DNA of 64,000 nucleotides from Hippopus hippopus (taxonomy: Eukaryota; Mollusca; Bivalvia; Cardiida; Cardiidae), in NCBI GenBank assembly GCA_946811185.2, contig OX328111.1, positions 44,008,388 to 44,072,387 of the forward strand, read 5' to 3'. The translations under genes and the position numbers were made by a program. The notes under the pieces are model-generated. The model made no database searches, was not told the DNA's origin, and was given only the letters and a program-made list of their open reading frames with translations. Positions 36,480 through 45,615 of this stretch are shown one piece after another (the stretch's first letter is position 1; each line of letters starts with the position of its first letter).

Positions 36480-38189
36480 CAAACAAACATTTTTTAAGTC
36501 ATTAAAGATCTGGATCTATTCAACCACAACATAATAACTATTACTATACATATTTCGTTTAATAAACAGTAGTTTGAACCATTTTCTGCATAGGCCTTGC
36601 ACATACCTAGTGTAAAACTTCTAATGTAAATTTCAAGAGCTATCCTAAACCTTTGACCAGCAGCGACGTAAAAAGTTGTAATAGGTTCTGTAATAATTAA
36701 ATTTAACCCTTCGACTACACAACGAAATAAATACACTGAGTAAGGAAAACAAGCAAGATTTTCTTTTATGTTTACGAAATATCTTATAGAATATTAAAAA
36801 AATATTACACGGGCCATGTGCTGTCTGATCTTCATCTATTTCCGTCATTTTCGAGCAGCTTCAACCCTTAGAGCACCAGGCACCACCATGATAATTAGTG
36901 TAATCAATGTACATCATTATCCATACATTTTTCACGGGGTCTGTAGATCAAGACCATACCTACAGCACGTACAGTCTGTTCATAACAGCTTCGACACACA
37001 ATACAGTAAATGCTAAATTTTGCAGGTCTCATAAGGTAGATGTTTCGTGTAACAAAAATCCATTGGGCTAATGTGTAGACGAAGGGAAGAAAAAGGGTTA
37101 TCTTTTCGCAAGTATTCTATAAATAGCTGATGTAGACGCCTCTTGTGTAGGGAGGTAACCAGTCTATACCTTGATCAAAGGTTAACCGCCGTTTTATCCT
37201 TTACAAATTAAGATTGGACGAAAAACTTGTACATAACATTGCTTCTGATTATCATATTCTAAGATGCTCTCTATATCATAATCATCATTATTTTGTTTTG
37301 TAAAAAAGTAGACAAATCCGAAAACCATTGAGAGATGGGAAAGCTTGTGATAAACGGAAAGCATAACAACTTCGTTTGGGAAAATTGACGGAATCCTATA
37401 TGTTTGAAAACTTCGGGGGACTAGCCAATTAAAGGATGTTTACCTATCTGTATTTTTATTGTTATTTGGGAATGAACTGTATATTGCAAGAAAACCAGGT
37501 TTGAATTTCATGTAGGTCAAGTGGAATACTTAAGAAAGAGTCATGTGGAGTAATTCTGTCACAACAACACAACATTATTAGAAATTTTATAAAAATTATG
37601 ACCTATCGAATAATTACTGATCATCTACATGGTAAATAGTTTAGGTACATTCCTATTGGAAGCCGCTTTCGAGCGGCTTCCAATAAAGAATTACCTCAAG
37701 ATGAAATACAACGGTTCACTTATTATTGATTCTATAGACCAATTACTTTTTAGAGTGATGCATGTATTGTACGATTTGGACAATATAAACTTAAACGTTT
37801 TTTTTTCAGATTTCTGTAAGACATGTTTAATGCAGTCTGATCTTTGATCTTTACCATTCACTTGTTTAGTGAAGGCTGTAAGATATAAATATCGCCGAGT
37901 TTCAATGATTTTTTTTTCAGTCGTCCACTAAGATCGTGAATAAATATTTGGCAATGAAAAAATAACTTCATTTTTTTTCTTGCAAATTTTTGAGTAATTT
38001 GTTGCAGCTTTTTCTTCCCACACGGCTTCCGTACACAAAATAACATTGTCTGTTAAAACAGGTAATGTAAGTAAGTTCAAATGACAATTGTTGACCTTGA
38101 ACTTGGTCTCATTTTTCCTGATCAACAGTTGTATAGATAAAATATTTAACCACTCGTTCGTGAAATAAATACACATGAACGAGCACTAT
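36480..38189. other. No recognised gene
   Basis: AT-rich sequence with remnants of family B hairpins (about 36820-36990 and 37830-37850) and no supported open frame. Confidence 0.5.
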
Positions 38190-38660
38190 AGGTATCACTC
38201 GATAAACGTTTCATTATCTGTTTATATTTTTGTTTGTGTTTGGGATAACAGGTCTAAAATCACGGACCGTGACGAGATAATTTATAAGCCCCACTCGATT
38301 ATGTTAATGTTATCTCATCACGGTTCGTGATTTTAAATCTGTATTCCAAAAAACAAACAATAATGTAAACTTTTAATGAAAGGTTTATCGAGTTTGAGTA
38401 ATAGACCGAGAGATCATGTCTGTTGGTAAATTGTATTCGCAGTTTTATAAATCTAACTCGATAAACCTCTCATTAACACTTGATATCATTACTTGTTTTT
38501 GGGAATACAGGTTTAAAACCTAGAACCGTGATGATATAATATAAACATTATTGTATTGGGTTTTTTAAATTATCTCGTCACGGTACGTGATTTTAAACTT
38601 GTTATCCCAAAAATAAACGTTAATGTAACCTGATATTGAAACGTTTATCGAGTGAGAGTA
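38190..38660. repeat. Two adjacent fold-back elements (ACTCGATAAAC ends)
   Basis: The first unit is about 38192-38400, from ACTCGATAAACGTTTCATTA to its mirror GAAAGGTTTATCGAGT. The second unit is about 38455-38655, from ACTCGATAAACCTCTCATTA to GAAACGTTTATCGAGT. Both carry an inner inverted pair ATCACGGACCGTGACGAGAT / CATCACGGTTCGTGAT. Confidence 0.78.
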
Positions 38661-39148
38661 ATACACTGTATTCAAAAAATAAGCAGGACCGAAGTTGTTT
38701 TCGTGGATAATTTAGATCAAGATCAGACAGTAGAGGTTTTCAGTATTATCATATATCAACCCTGTTTGCTGTAATAAGACATTCCGACAAAAAGTATCCT
38801 TGAAGATGCAATCAACTTTGGTCTTTATAAAAAGAAAAGTCAAATTTAATTATTTGTAGCCCCAAGAGTAGCCCAGATTCGTTCTCGGTTAACTTAAGTA
38901 TTCTTGAAGAAGCTGTCTAGTAAAGCAGAGATTATCTGTATTCTAAGTATATCAATATATAGAATAAGACAGTGTCTTTTTTTCCAATAATTTTCGGATA
39001 ATTTATTGAAATATTTTAATCTAGGAGAGCCTCCTTATTTTGAATGACACTTCCCATCAAAGTAGAGTATGTATATGATCATGGGTTTTGACAACCTGAA
39101 AAAAGTCAGTGACCTTGAACTTGACCCCTCATTCTGATAGTACTTTGG

Positions 39149-39250
39149 ATATTATTATACTGCAAAGAAATTTCTCGCGACCTGATTGGATAATATGCCC
39201 CGAATAAATATTCATGTACACTGGCAAAAATCCACGTAACAGCAGTTTCC
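39149..39250 (+). repeat. Left fragment of interspersed repeat hosting the nested insertions
   Basis: The stretch from TTATTATACTGCAAAGAAATTTC to GCAGTTTCC matches 56530-56634 closely. It resumes as TTTCCCTTTCGGG to the right of the 669-bp element, so the repeat was split by that insertion. Confidence 0.75.
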
Positions 39251-39258
39251 TATGGTGG

Positions 39259-39264
39259 CATATT
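39259..39264 (+). repeat. Polinton target-site duplication, left (CATATT)
   Basis: CATATT directly precedes the terminal AG of the left TIR and is repeated exactly after the right TIR. Confidence 0.95.
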
Positions 39265-39625
39265 AGTAGATAAAAACGGACAGTTCTGGGGCAATCCCTT
39301 TCCCGGTCAAATCCCACCATCCAAAATTTCTATCAAAATCTTATAATTAAGGTCAAAGGGCATCCTTAATCATAAGGTCAAATTCTAGGACATAATTAAG
39401 TTCAAGGTCAATGGTCAAAGGTCAACCATAATCATAAGGCCAAATTCTAGGTCAAACCCAAAAATCAAAAAGTGGCCGGGGGCGGGCTTCGCATCATCAC
39501 ATCTATTCACAGATCGATCATACCAGTCTACAACGTCATGCCTTCATTTCAATTTTTTCACCCATATACCTATATGAGCAAACTCTCAAACCCCATCCCA
39601 TATTTTTTCACCATATACCTATATG
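39265..39625 (+). repeat. Polinton left terminal inverted repeat
   Basis: About 361 bp. The outer 245 bases (39265-39509) are identical to the reverse complement of 54786-55030. The inner part (39510-39625) is similar but with scattered mismatches and small indels. It carries repeated AGGTCA-type half-sites (for example TCAAGGTCA at 39402-39410 and a DR1-like pair at 39412-39424) and no credible gene. Confidence 0.95.
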
Positions 39626-39753
39626 TGATAGATGTGAAGAAATATACAAAAAGAGATTTTGTCCTGTTTGTAAAACTGAAAGTTGTTTGTTGCGTAAAAT
39701 ATAGAAAAATATATCTTTTCTACAAAGAAGATATATTTTTATTGATTGTGTAA
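39626..39753. other. Polinton left intergenic gap with a hairpin
   Basis: There is no start-to-stop gene here. An inverted repeat, AAAAATATATCTT at 39705-39717 and its complement at 39728-39740, sits just past the stop of the minus-strand fibre gene. A role as a transcript 3' end is possible but unproven. Confidence 0.5.
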
Positions 39754-42124
39754 TTATATTTCTCTCCCCTCCTCTCTAGCAGAATGTTTAGGAATGTTAG
39801 GATGTTTAGATTGATAATAATGAGGATAAATTTTTCTAGCCTCTCCATAAACCGATTGTATACTTTCATCCCTATCCTCTATTTTTTCATTCAAAGTTAT
39901 CACACTGTCAAAACTATGCCAATTATCAAAGGGTTCGTAATCATCTTCATTTACTTCCATTACAAGCATAATGGAACAATGTAAAGAGAGATCATCTCTA
40001 CCATACCGATAAATTTTACCATCAAAGTTTAAATTTACCGATAAATCATCAGAACTAAGAAACCCTATTGATTTATCCTCCATATGTATGGTTTTTTTAC
40101 TTTTAAACCAATTAATTTTGTTGGCTTCTAACGGATTATAATATGGAAGGAGATTTGGAGGTGTTGGCTCATCAATTAAATAACAATCACCACTATCAAG
40201 GTCTTCTGTAGTAGTTGTGCTTTGAAGGGAGAGTTTTAAACCATCAACAACTTTCTCATCATTTTTAAAAATATCAACCTTTTGAATTCGTCCCTCCTTA
40301 TCATGCTTGTCTCTCTCATTTCTCATAAGAGACATTGGAATTTTTTTACCACACATTAATTTTGTTGTAGCAATTATTTTTATTAATTTGCAATGTATAG
40401 GTGCTTTATATATATGTAAATTGTTCTCTCGAAATCTAAATCTAAATAATTTTTCTTCATAACCTTTTATAGAACCAGCAGCTACACCAAAAGTCGTGAC
40501 TTCATAATCTTTACTAGGTACTCTTTTAAGATAATCAGTATCAAGTTCACAAAAAACAGGAAAACGATAGGTTTTAGGAATGATAACATCTCTCACTTTT
40601 TCAACCACATATTTTATTATTTTTTCATTATACAAACCAAGAACTTCATTATCTTCAATGGTTTTTAAAGCTCCTTCTATTGTTTTTATAGATAAATTAT
40701 CTATGTACTTTTTGTTTACTACTTCATTATCGCTGGTATATTTATCTCTATACAACCTAATCTGATTTGTTGTTGCTAACTCTCCTTTTGCTACATAATT
40801 GGGTATATCATCCATCAACACAGCTACTTCTCCCCCATCTAAATCTGTTACAACATTTGTTTTTGTCCAAACATTGGTTTGATCTACATATATTTTCGTT
40901 GCAGCTTCTTGATTTTCTTTAGGATTTTTAAGGTTTCTAAGTTCATTAAAATTCATGTTTAGATATCCTCCAACATTATATCCACCATTCTCTTTCAACA
41001 AAGGTTCATCAGATGTTATGTCTTCAACAATCCTATCTACATAAGCTTTGTTTGCCGGTTGAAATTCCTTTATAGGAGATGGAACGTTTTCGATCTCATG
41101 AAAACCCATGTCTATGACTGCACTAGCTTTATAATAACCATTTTGTTTTATAAATACACCTTCTTTAGAAACTGCTACATCCCCTCCAACGATACCTCTA
41201 ATAGCATCATCTACGTATTTCCTGGTAGCCGCGTCCTTGGGACGAAGTTGATCCTTCGCCTCTTCTATTTTTTTCCGCTATAGTATTATCTGCATACCCT
41301 TTGTTAGCTGCTTCACCACTTTGAATGGGTTCTCTCAAACCACGTAACTTTTTCTTCCTTAAAAATATATCACCCTTTGCTTCAAATCCAGTTGGGTCTC
41401 TAGGAGCAAAAGCAGTATATCTTTTTGGAATAGCATCTCCTAGTTCAATGGGAGTTCGTAAATTAGATATTGTATATGCATCTCCCATATCAATATCACC
41501 ACTAGGAAGAAATTTATCATCATCTCTTTTTACTATCACCCTATCTGATTTTTCTATATTATCAATGGTATCCTTTGTTTTTTGTTCGATAGAATCATCA
41601 ACATATTTTTTGTTTGCAGCATCAGCATCTTCTGAAGGTGGTGCTACTTCTTTTATAGGTTTTCTTCTCATATAAATTTCCTTTTTAGAGTATGCTTCTC
41701 CACCCCTAACATCAAACACATCACTATCTAAACTTCCAGATAGTTTATCAACAGCAGCATCTACATATTGTTTGTTTGTAGCATCTTTTTCATTTTTAGG
41801 ATCTCCTAGATTTTTTATGGAGAAATCCTTCATATTCAACTTATTTTTAGCTTGATGTTCAAACTCTCCACCTCGATATATAAAAGCGTTGTTTCCAGTT
41901 GTTCTTCTTTCTAATTCCCCTACAGATGAATCAACATATATACGATTTACAGCATGATCATCTTTTTCAGGAGCAGGAACACCCTCTATCCTTTCTTTGT
42001 TTTGAAAATCTAAACTACCCTTCATTTTGTAAGATCCAAATTTATTATTTATATAAGCGAGTGACACACCATCACCAGTTGTGCCATCATCATCTTTCAT
42101 TCTTCCAAATTTGTCAACAGGCAT
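39754..42124 (-). CDS. Polinton fibre-like protein with phage tail-fibre-type repeats (frame break at 41268-41274)
   Basis: Two reading frames carry one continuous repeat protein. Frame 1 starts at ATG 42124 and its repeats run to an A7 run (T7 on the plus strand, 41268-41274). Beyond that frame 1 soon stops at 41207, while the repeats continue in the +1 frame to 39754. About nine units of roughly 40-50 residues end in a motif like DAxNKxYVD; copies seen include NRIYVD, NKQYVD, NKKYVD, NKGYAD, TRKYVD, NKAYVD, TKIYVD and NKKYID. Each is preceded by I-N-L-x-x-P type residues. This pattern is typical of trimeric beta-rich shafts in bacteriophage tail fibres. The last 200 or so residues are non-repetitive and could form a head domain. 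I infer a virion fibre or attachment protein; that is not proven. The break may be a mutation, assembly error or slippage site. The upstream sequence TATTATAAAAAATG fits the element's start motif. Confidence 0.7.
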
Positions 42125-42135
42125 TTTTTATAATA

Positions 42136-42552
42136 CTAAAAAGGTTTTTTTAAAACATTTTGGAATTTATTACCCAAGCCTAACTCTTTTAGAATGTACA
42201 AACATAAATGACCGCAAAATACTTGCCCAGCTTGTTGTAATTGATCAGTATTGTACTGTATTGGGCTTTTTAAATACTCTCGAATTTCAACAGGTGGTTG
42301 TATACCATAACTATCAAAATAAATTTTAGTTTTACCATTTTTATACCAAGCGACCCAATGTGTACCAGGTCCACCACTTTTATCAAAGTTTACTATACCA
42401 CATTCTTTTTTACTCGGTTTTTTCGGCAATGTATCTAGTAAAAAAACTCCTCTAAAATAAGGAATCTTTAATCTTTTAGCTGCGTCTTCCAATTCGAAAT
42501 TGTTTAACGGTTTATTCGGTAAAATTACGTTTTCAATCGAAATATTTGACAT
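42136..42552 (-). CDS. Polinton maturation cysteine protease (adenain-like)
   Basis: 138 residues, ATG at 42552 preceded by TATTAAAAA. Family: adenovirus-type (C5/Ulp1-fold) cysteine proteases that cleave capsid precursors during virion maturation. Catalytic elements are visible in order: His65 in GTHWVAWY, Asp80 in YFDSYG, Gln106, and Cys113 in GQVFCGHLC. The length is shorter than adenovirus protease but normal for Polintons. It lies between integrase and fibre on the same strand, 11 bases upstream of the fibre ATG. The frame is intact and all active-site residues are present. Confidence 0.93.
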   Translation of the reverse strand: MSNISIENVILPNKPLNNFELEDAAKRLKIPYFRGVFLLDTLPKKPSKKECGIVNFDKSGGPGTHWVAWYKNGKTKIYFDSYGIQPPVEIREYLKSPIQYNTDQLQQAGQVFCGHLCLYILKELGLGNKFQNVLKKPF

Positions 42553-42562
42553 TTTTTAATAG

Positions 42563-43471
42563 TTAAATATTTCTAATGTCTTTATTGTCAACCCACGAGT
42601 TAAATTCATCAGGATAACCTTTCCACTTTACGAGAGATTTCTTTTTTCCTTTTTTAATAACCTTTTCTATCCTATACAGCTCTTGACTGGTTTTCTGCAG
42701 TTCAGGCTCATAAAAGGTACCTTGTATTTCTTCTCCACTAAGATCCTTAATTTTATATGTTACAGGTGATGTAAGTTTTACTTCAGAAACTGTAAAAACC
42801 TCCTCAGTCCATCTTGTTGTATAACCTTTCTCAAAAGTCTTTTTCTTTTTACTTATCCTTACTTTGTCTCCAACAGAAAACTTAGGATTTTCTTTTATTT
42901 CGAGATGATTGGGGTAAAGATTTCTCCAAACTCTCGTTTCATTTTCTTTTTTACTAGCGTTTACCGGAGTCATCTTAATAGATGAATGCCTCGTGTTATT
43001 ATATTCTTTAACGAGATCCGGTAGCATATTGATGTAAACGTTTGTGGAGTTAGCGGAAAAATACTTCCACATTTTTTCTTTCATTGTTCTAATCCATCTC
43101 TCAACAACGCTAGATTTTTCCTCATTTTCGGTAGAATATAATTCAACCAAGGCTTTAACATCTTCGTTATAAAACTCTTTACCCTTATCCACCCACATTT
43201 TTTCAGGTTTTCTCTCCTTAAAAATACTCTTTAATGCTATAGCAAGAGATTTTCCCGTTTTATCTTTTAATGGCACCAGCCATCCATATTTAGAAAAGAT
43301 GTCAATGACAGCGAGAAGGTATTTAAAACCACGATTAAACTTAGAAAATGCTTGCATGTCTACTAAATCCACAGCCCATATCCTATCTATACCGTTTACT
43401 ATAACTCTCCTTTTCTTAAATTTTCTTCTTACGGGTTTATGTAATTCTTCCGCTAAAATTTCGAAGTTTTT
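42563..43471 (-). CDS. Polinton retrovirus-like integrase with C-terminal chromodomain
   Basis: The open frame runs from just after a stop at 43472-43474 down to 42563. It integrates the element's DNA. Core features: VDLVDMQAF with the first Asp, WVDKGKEF with the second Asp, and VVERWIRTMK with the Glu 29 residues later. A basic DNA-binding region (VGDKVRISKKKK) follows. A C-terminal chromodomain (YRIEKVIKKGKKKSLVKWKG, then SWVD) could guide insertion to chromatin marks. There is no ATG upstream of the catalytic Asp in this frame. The coding signal (EELHKPVRRKFKKRRVIV) begins at an A7 run shared with the end of the phospholipase frame, so the integrase is probably the C-terminal part of a larger fused product broken there by one base. 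Confidence 0.92.
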   Translation of the reverse strand, partial: KNFEILAEELHKPVRRKFKKRRVIVNGIDRIWAVDLVDMQAFSKFNRGFKYLLAVIDIFSKYGWLVPLKDKTGKSLAIALKSIFKERKPEKMWVDKGKEFYNEDVKALVELYSTENEEKSSVVERWIRTMKEKMWKYFSANSTNVYINMLPDLVKEYNNTRHSSIKMTPVNASKKENETRVWRNLYPNHLEIKENPKFSVGDKVRISKKKKTFEKGYTTRWTEEVFTVSEVKLTSPVTYKIKDLSGEEIQGTFYEPELQKTSQELYRIEKVIKKGKKKSLVKWKGYPDEFNSWVDNKDIRNI

Positions 43472-43770
43472 TTAACGACTCCCATTCCAAATTTCACCTT
43501 CGTTCCAATGAGTTTACCTACCAAACCCCTTTCTGCCCTTTCTCTAATATTAGGATTGTAAATACCTTCTAACTCTGTTAACATATTTTTATCACATATT
43601 TCATTCCTAGTTTTTGTATCATCATGTTGAAGATAGCAAACATCATGATGATAAGCAGCTTTATCAACGCGGTTTATAGGTTTACTCCATTCCTTCGGTG
43701 TTAAATCCTGATTGAGTCTTTTATCTAACTTGGTACCTGGCCCTGTAAAGTTGTGTCCTGGTAGATGCAT
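43453..43770 (-). CDS. Phospholipase A2-like domain (parvovirus VP1-type) upstream of integrase
   Basis: 105 residues from ATG 43770; the open frame extends a little further upstream without a stop. It has the calcium-loop motif FTGPGTKLD and the catalytic His-Asp of AAYHHDVCY, as in secreted and parvovirus VP1 phospholipases A2. In parvoviruses this domain breaches endosomal membrane during entry; a similar role here is an inference. It ends at 43453, overlapping the integrase frame at an A7 run (43467-43473). Upstream, the zinc-ribbon frame leads into it across an A10 run (43821-43830). The three frames therefore look like one ancestral gene split twice at A-runs. Confidence 0.85.
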   Translation of the reverse strand: MHLPGHNFTGPGTKLDKRLNQDLTPKEWSKPINRVDKAAYHHDVCYLQHDDTKTRNEICDKNMLTELEGIYNPNIRERAERGLVGKLIGTKVKFGMGVVKKTSKF

Positions 43771-43799
43771 TTCAACGGGTAAGTTGTTTATAAACTTGT

Positions 43800-43955
43800 T
43801 TAAGATGCTACCCCCTGTGGTTTTTTTTTTATAAATTGTGTTTTATTTATTCCGCAAACCACGCATTTCCCCTGCATCATATTTCTTCCATTTTTAGAAA
43901 CGGTATATCTTACATTGTTAGTATTAGTATGTTTTTTACATTTAACGCAATACAT
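43800..43955 (-). CDS. Small zinc-ribbon protein or domain (two CxxC pairs)
   Basis: 51 residues from ATG 43955, starting MYCVKCKKHTNTNNVRYTVS and carrying CVVCG further on, a four-cysteine zinc ribbon like DUF5679-type proteins of large DNA viruses and Polintons. It stops shortly after an A10 run (43821-43830). In another frame past that run, sequence leads directly into the phospholipase domain, so this is probably the N-terminus of the zinc-ribbon/phospholipase/integrase gene. TATATAAAAATG marks the start. Confidence 0.78.
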   Translation of the reverse strand: MYCVKCKKHTNTNNVRYTVSKNGRNMMQGKCVVCGINKTQFIKKKPQGVAS

Positions 43956-43988
43956 TTTTATATATAAAAATAAAAATCTTATATAAAA
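43956..43988. promoter_or_regulatory. Divergent Polinton promoter gap with two TATA-like motifs
   Basis: Only 33 bases separate the opposite-facing start codons. The minus-strand gene reads TATATAAAAATG and the plus-strand ATPase reads TTATATAAAAATG. Both TATA-like boxes abut the ATG, leaving room for only a very short leader. Confidence 0.6.
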
Positions 43989-44772
43989 ATGGATATTATA
44001 AACTTATCGTGGAATGATGTAGTATCGAGGAGATTTAATCACTCCCTTTTACCAAAAAGTATTAGAGGTTTAATTATAGGCAAATCGGGATGTGGCAAAA
44101 CTAATTTATTGTTAAACCTTTTACTCAGGCCAGGTTGGCTCGACTACAACGATTTAAGCGTTTTTGGTAAAAGCCTTTTTCAACCGGAATACCGAATACT
44201 AAAAAAGGCTTTTGAAGAAAAACTACCGAAAGAATGTATCTTAAGGTTGTTTAACATGCGTGATGAGATACAAGAACTAAACATTTTACCAACAGCTTTA
44301 GTCGAAGAATGGATTAAGACGATTAAAAATAAATCGGATATAGATTGTAACTTTTTCGAAAATGCGAGTGAGGTACCCGATCCGAGAGAGTTAAACTCAG
44401 AAAATAAAAATTTAATGATTTTTGATGATTTACTTTTAGAAAGGCAAAATAAATGCGAATGTTACTACATTCGAGGAAGGCATAGTAATGTTGACTGCTT
44501 TTACCTCTCACAAAATTATTTTAGGCTACCGAGACAAACTATTAGAGAAAAACGCTAATTTTATTTGCCTTTTCCCACAAGACCTAAAGAACATTAACCA
44601 TATTTATAACGATCATGTAGGTGAAGATATGCCTAAGGATGAGTTTAGAAATTTTTGCCAAAAGGCATGGGAAAGACCACATGGGTTTGCTATCATTGAT
44701 TTAACGAGTAAAAAACATGATGGGAAGTATAGAAACGGTTTTGACAATTTTTACATGCCAAAGTCAGTATAA
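43989..44772 (+). CDS. Polinton genome-packaging ATPase (FtsK/HerA-like), frame break at 44548-44552
   Basis: ATG 43989. Walker A is GKSGCGKT (residues 31-38); Walker B is NLMIFDDLLLE about 110 residues later; SQNYFRLPRQTIRE follows, as in A32-like packaging ATPases. It would pump DNA into capsids. The first frame stops at 44558 just after an A5 run (44548-44552). Conserved sequence (NFICLFPQDLKNINHIYND, FRNFCQKAW, GFAIIDLTSK) continues in another frame to 44772. The full span of about 260 residues is the family's usual size. The gene is either a recent frameshift, an assembly homopolymer error or slippage-dependent. Confidence 0.88.
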
Positions 44773-44818
44773 CTCGTCGCCGACTCGTTCGGTTAAAAAA
44801 TATTTTCACTTTTTAAAA

Positions 44819-45592
44819 ATGGAAGATCTTTTAGAAAAGATTGTAAAAAATACAGAACACAAAACATCATTTCAAATCATTGTAAGCGATAACAAAACAC
44901 GTTTTAGAACGAGGTTTAATCCTACAATTCAGCTGGAAAAGGATAAAGTATATGAAATAGCTTTAGTAAACCTTGAAACATATTACTCTTTCCCAAACAT
45001 TGATGAAACGAACAACACACTCGTTTATTCTCCAGACAAAGGTACCTCATGGATTAAAATAAAAATACCTGAAGGAAGTTATGACCTCGTTGACATTAAT
45101 GATACCATTCACCAGGAAATGAGAAAAAAGGGTCATTATGATAGAGTTAATAAAGAGTATCCTATTAACCTTTCTGCGAACACCAATACCCTAAAGTCTG
45201 TTCTTACTCTAGAAGATGGTTATCAAGTAGATTTTAATCAACCAGACTCCATTGCCAAAGTATTAGGATTTGCTAGCGCTAAATATACGCAAGGATTTTA
45301 TGAGTCGGAGAATGTAGTGAACATTCTTAGCATAAATAGTTTGCTCGTTAACATAGATATTATTTCAGGAAGTTATGTTAATGGTTCGACAAAAAACACT
45401 ATTTACTCTTTTTTCCCGTATGTTGCACCCGGATATAAGATAATTGAGTCACCAGTTAATTTAGTATACTTACCAATAACATTAGATGAAATACATAACC
45501 TAGAGGTAAATATTACGGATCAAGATGGTAATTTACTAAATCTTAGAGGCGAAAATTTAACAATTAGGTTTCATATTAGAGAAGCGAAATAA
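44819..45592 (+). CDS. Polinton minor capsid protein (penton-like, single jelly roll)
   Basis: 257 residues from ATG 44819; the frame is open further upstream but the conserved protein begins MEDLLEKIVKNTEHKT. It matches the Polinton minor capsid family, whose jelly roll forms the five-fold vertices. Markers are an N-terminal KTRFRTRFNPTIQLEKDKVY, VYLPI and the C-terminal NLRGENLTIRFHIRE. It lies directly after the ATPase, as in many Polintons. The frame is intact. Confidence 0.88.
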   Translation: MEDLLEKIVKNTEHKTSFQIIVSDNKTRFRTRFNPTIQLEKDKVYEIALVNLETYYSFPNIDETNNTLVYSPDKGTSWIKIKIPEGSYDLVDINDTIHQEMRKKGHYDRVNKEYPINLSANTNTLKSVLTLEDGYQVDFNQPDSIAKVLGFASAKYTQGFYESENVVNILSINSLLVNIDIISGSYVNGSTKNTIYSFFPYVAPGYKIIESPVNLVYLPITLDEIHNLEVNITDQDGNLLNLRGENLTIRFHIREAK

Positions 45593-45615
45593 ATAAAAAA
45601 ATAGTTATATATAAA

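Noticed and set aside
39612..39690. Short plus-strand frame with CDRC...CPVC zinc-like spacing
   Set aside because: No start codon in frame and only about 25 codons; could be a relic but cannot be supported.
39472..39753. 93-codon plus-strand frame across the left TIR (and its mirror at 54617-54823)
   Set aside because: It is carried by the inverted repeat itself, has no protein-like composition, and the two TIR copies end differently.
39754..42124. Bacteriophage contamination or prophage origin for the fibre-like gene
   Set aside because: It lies between Polinton genes inside one pair of TIRs, with the same base composition and start motif as its neighbours.
44488..44555. Separate small gene starting at 44488
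   Set aside because: Only the part after 44553 is meaningful; it is the C-terminal half of the ATPase in a shifted frame.
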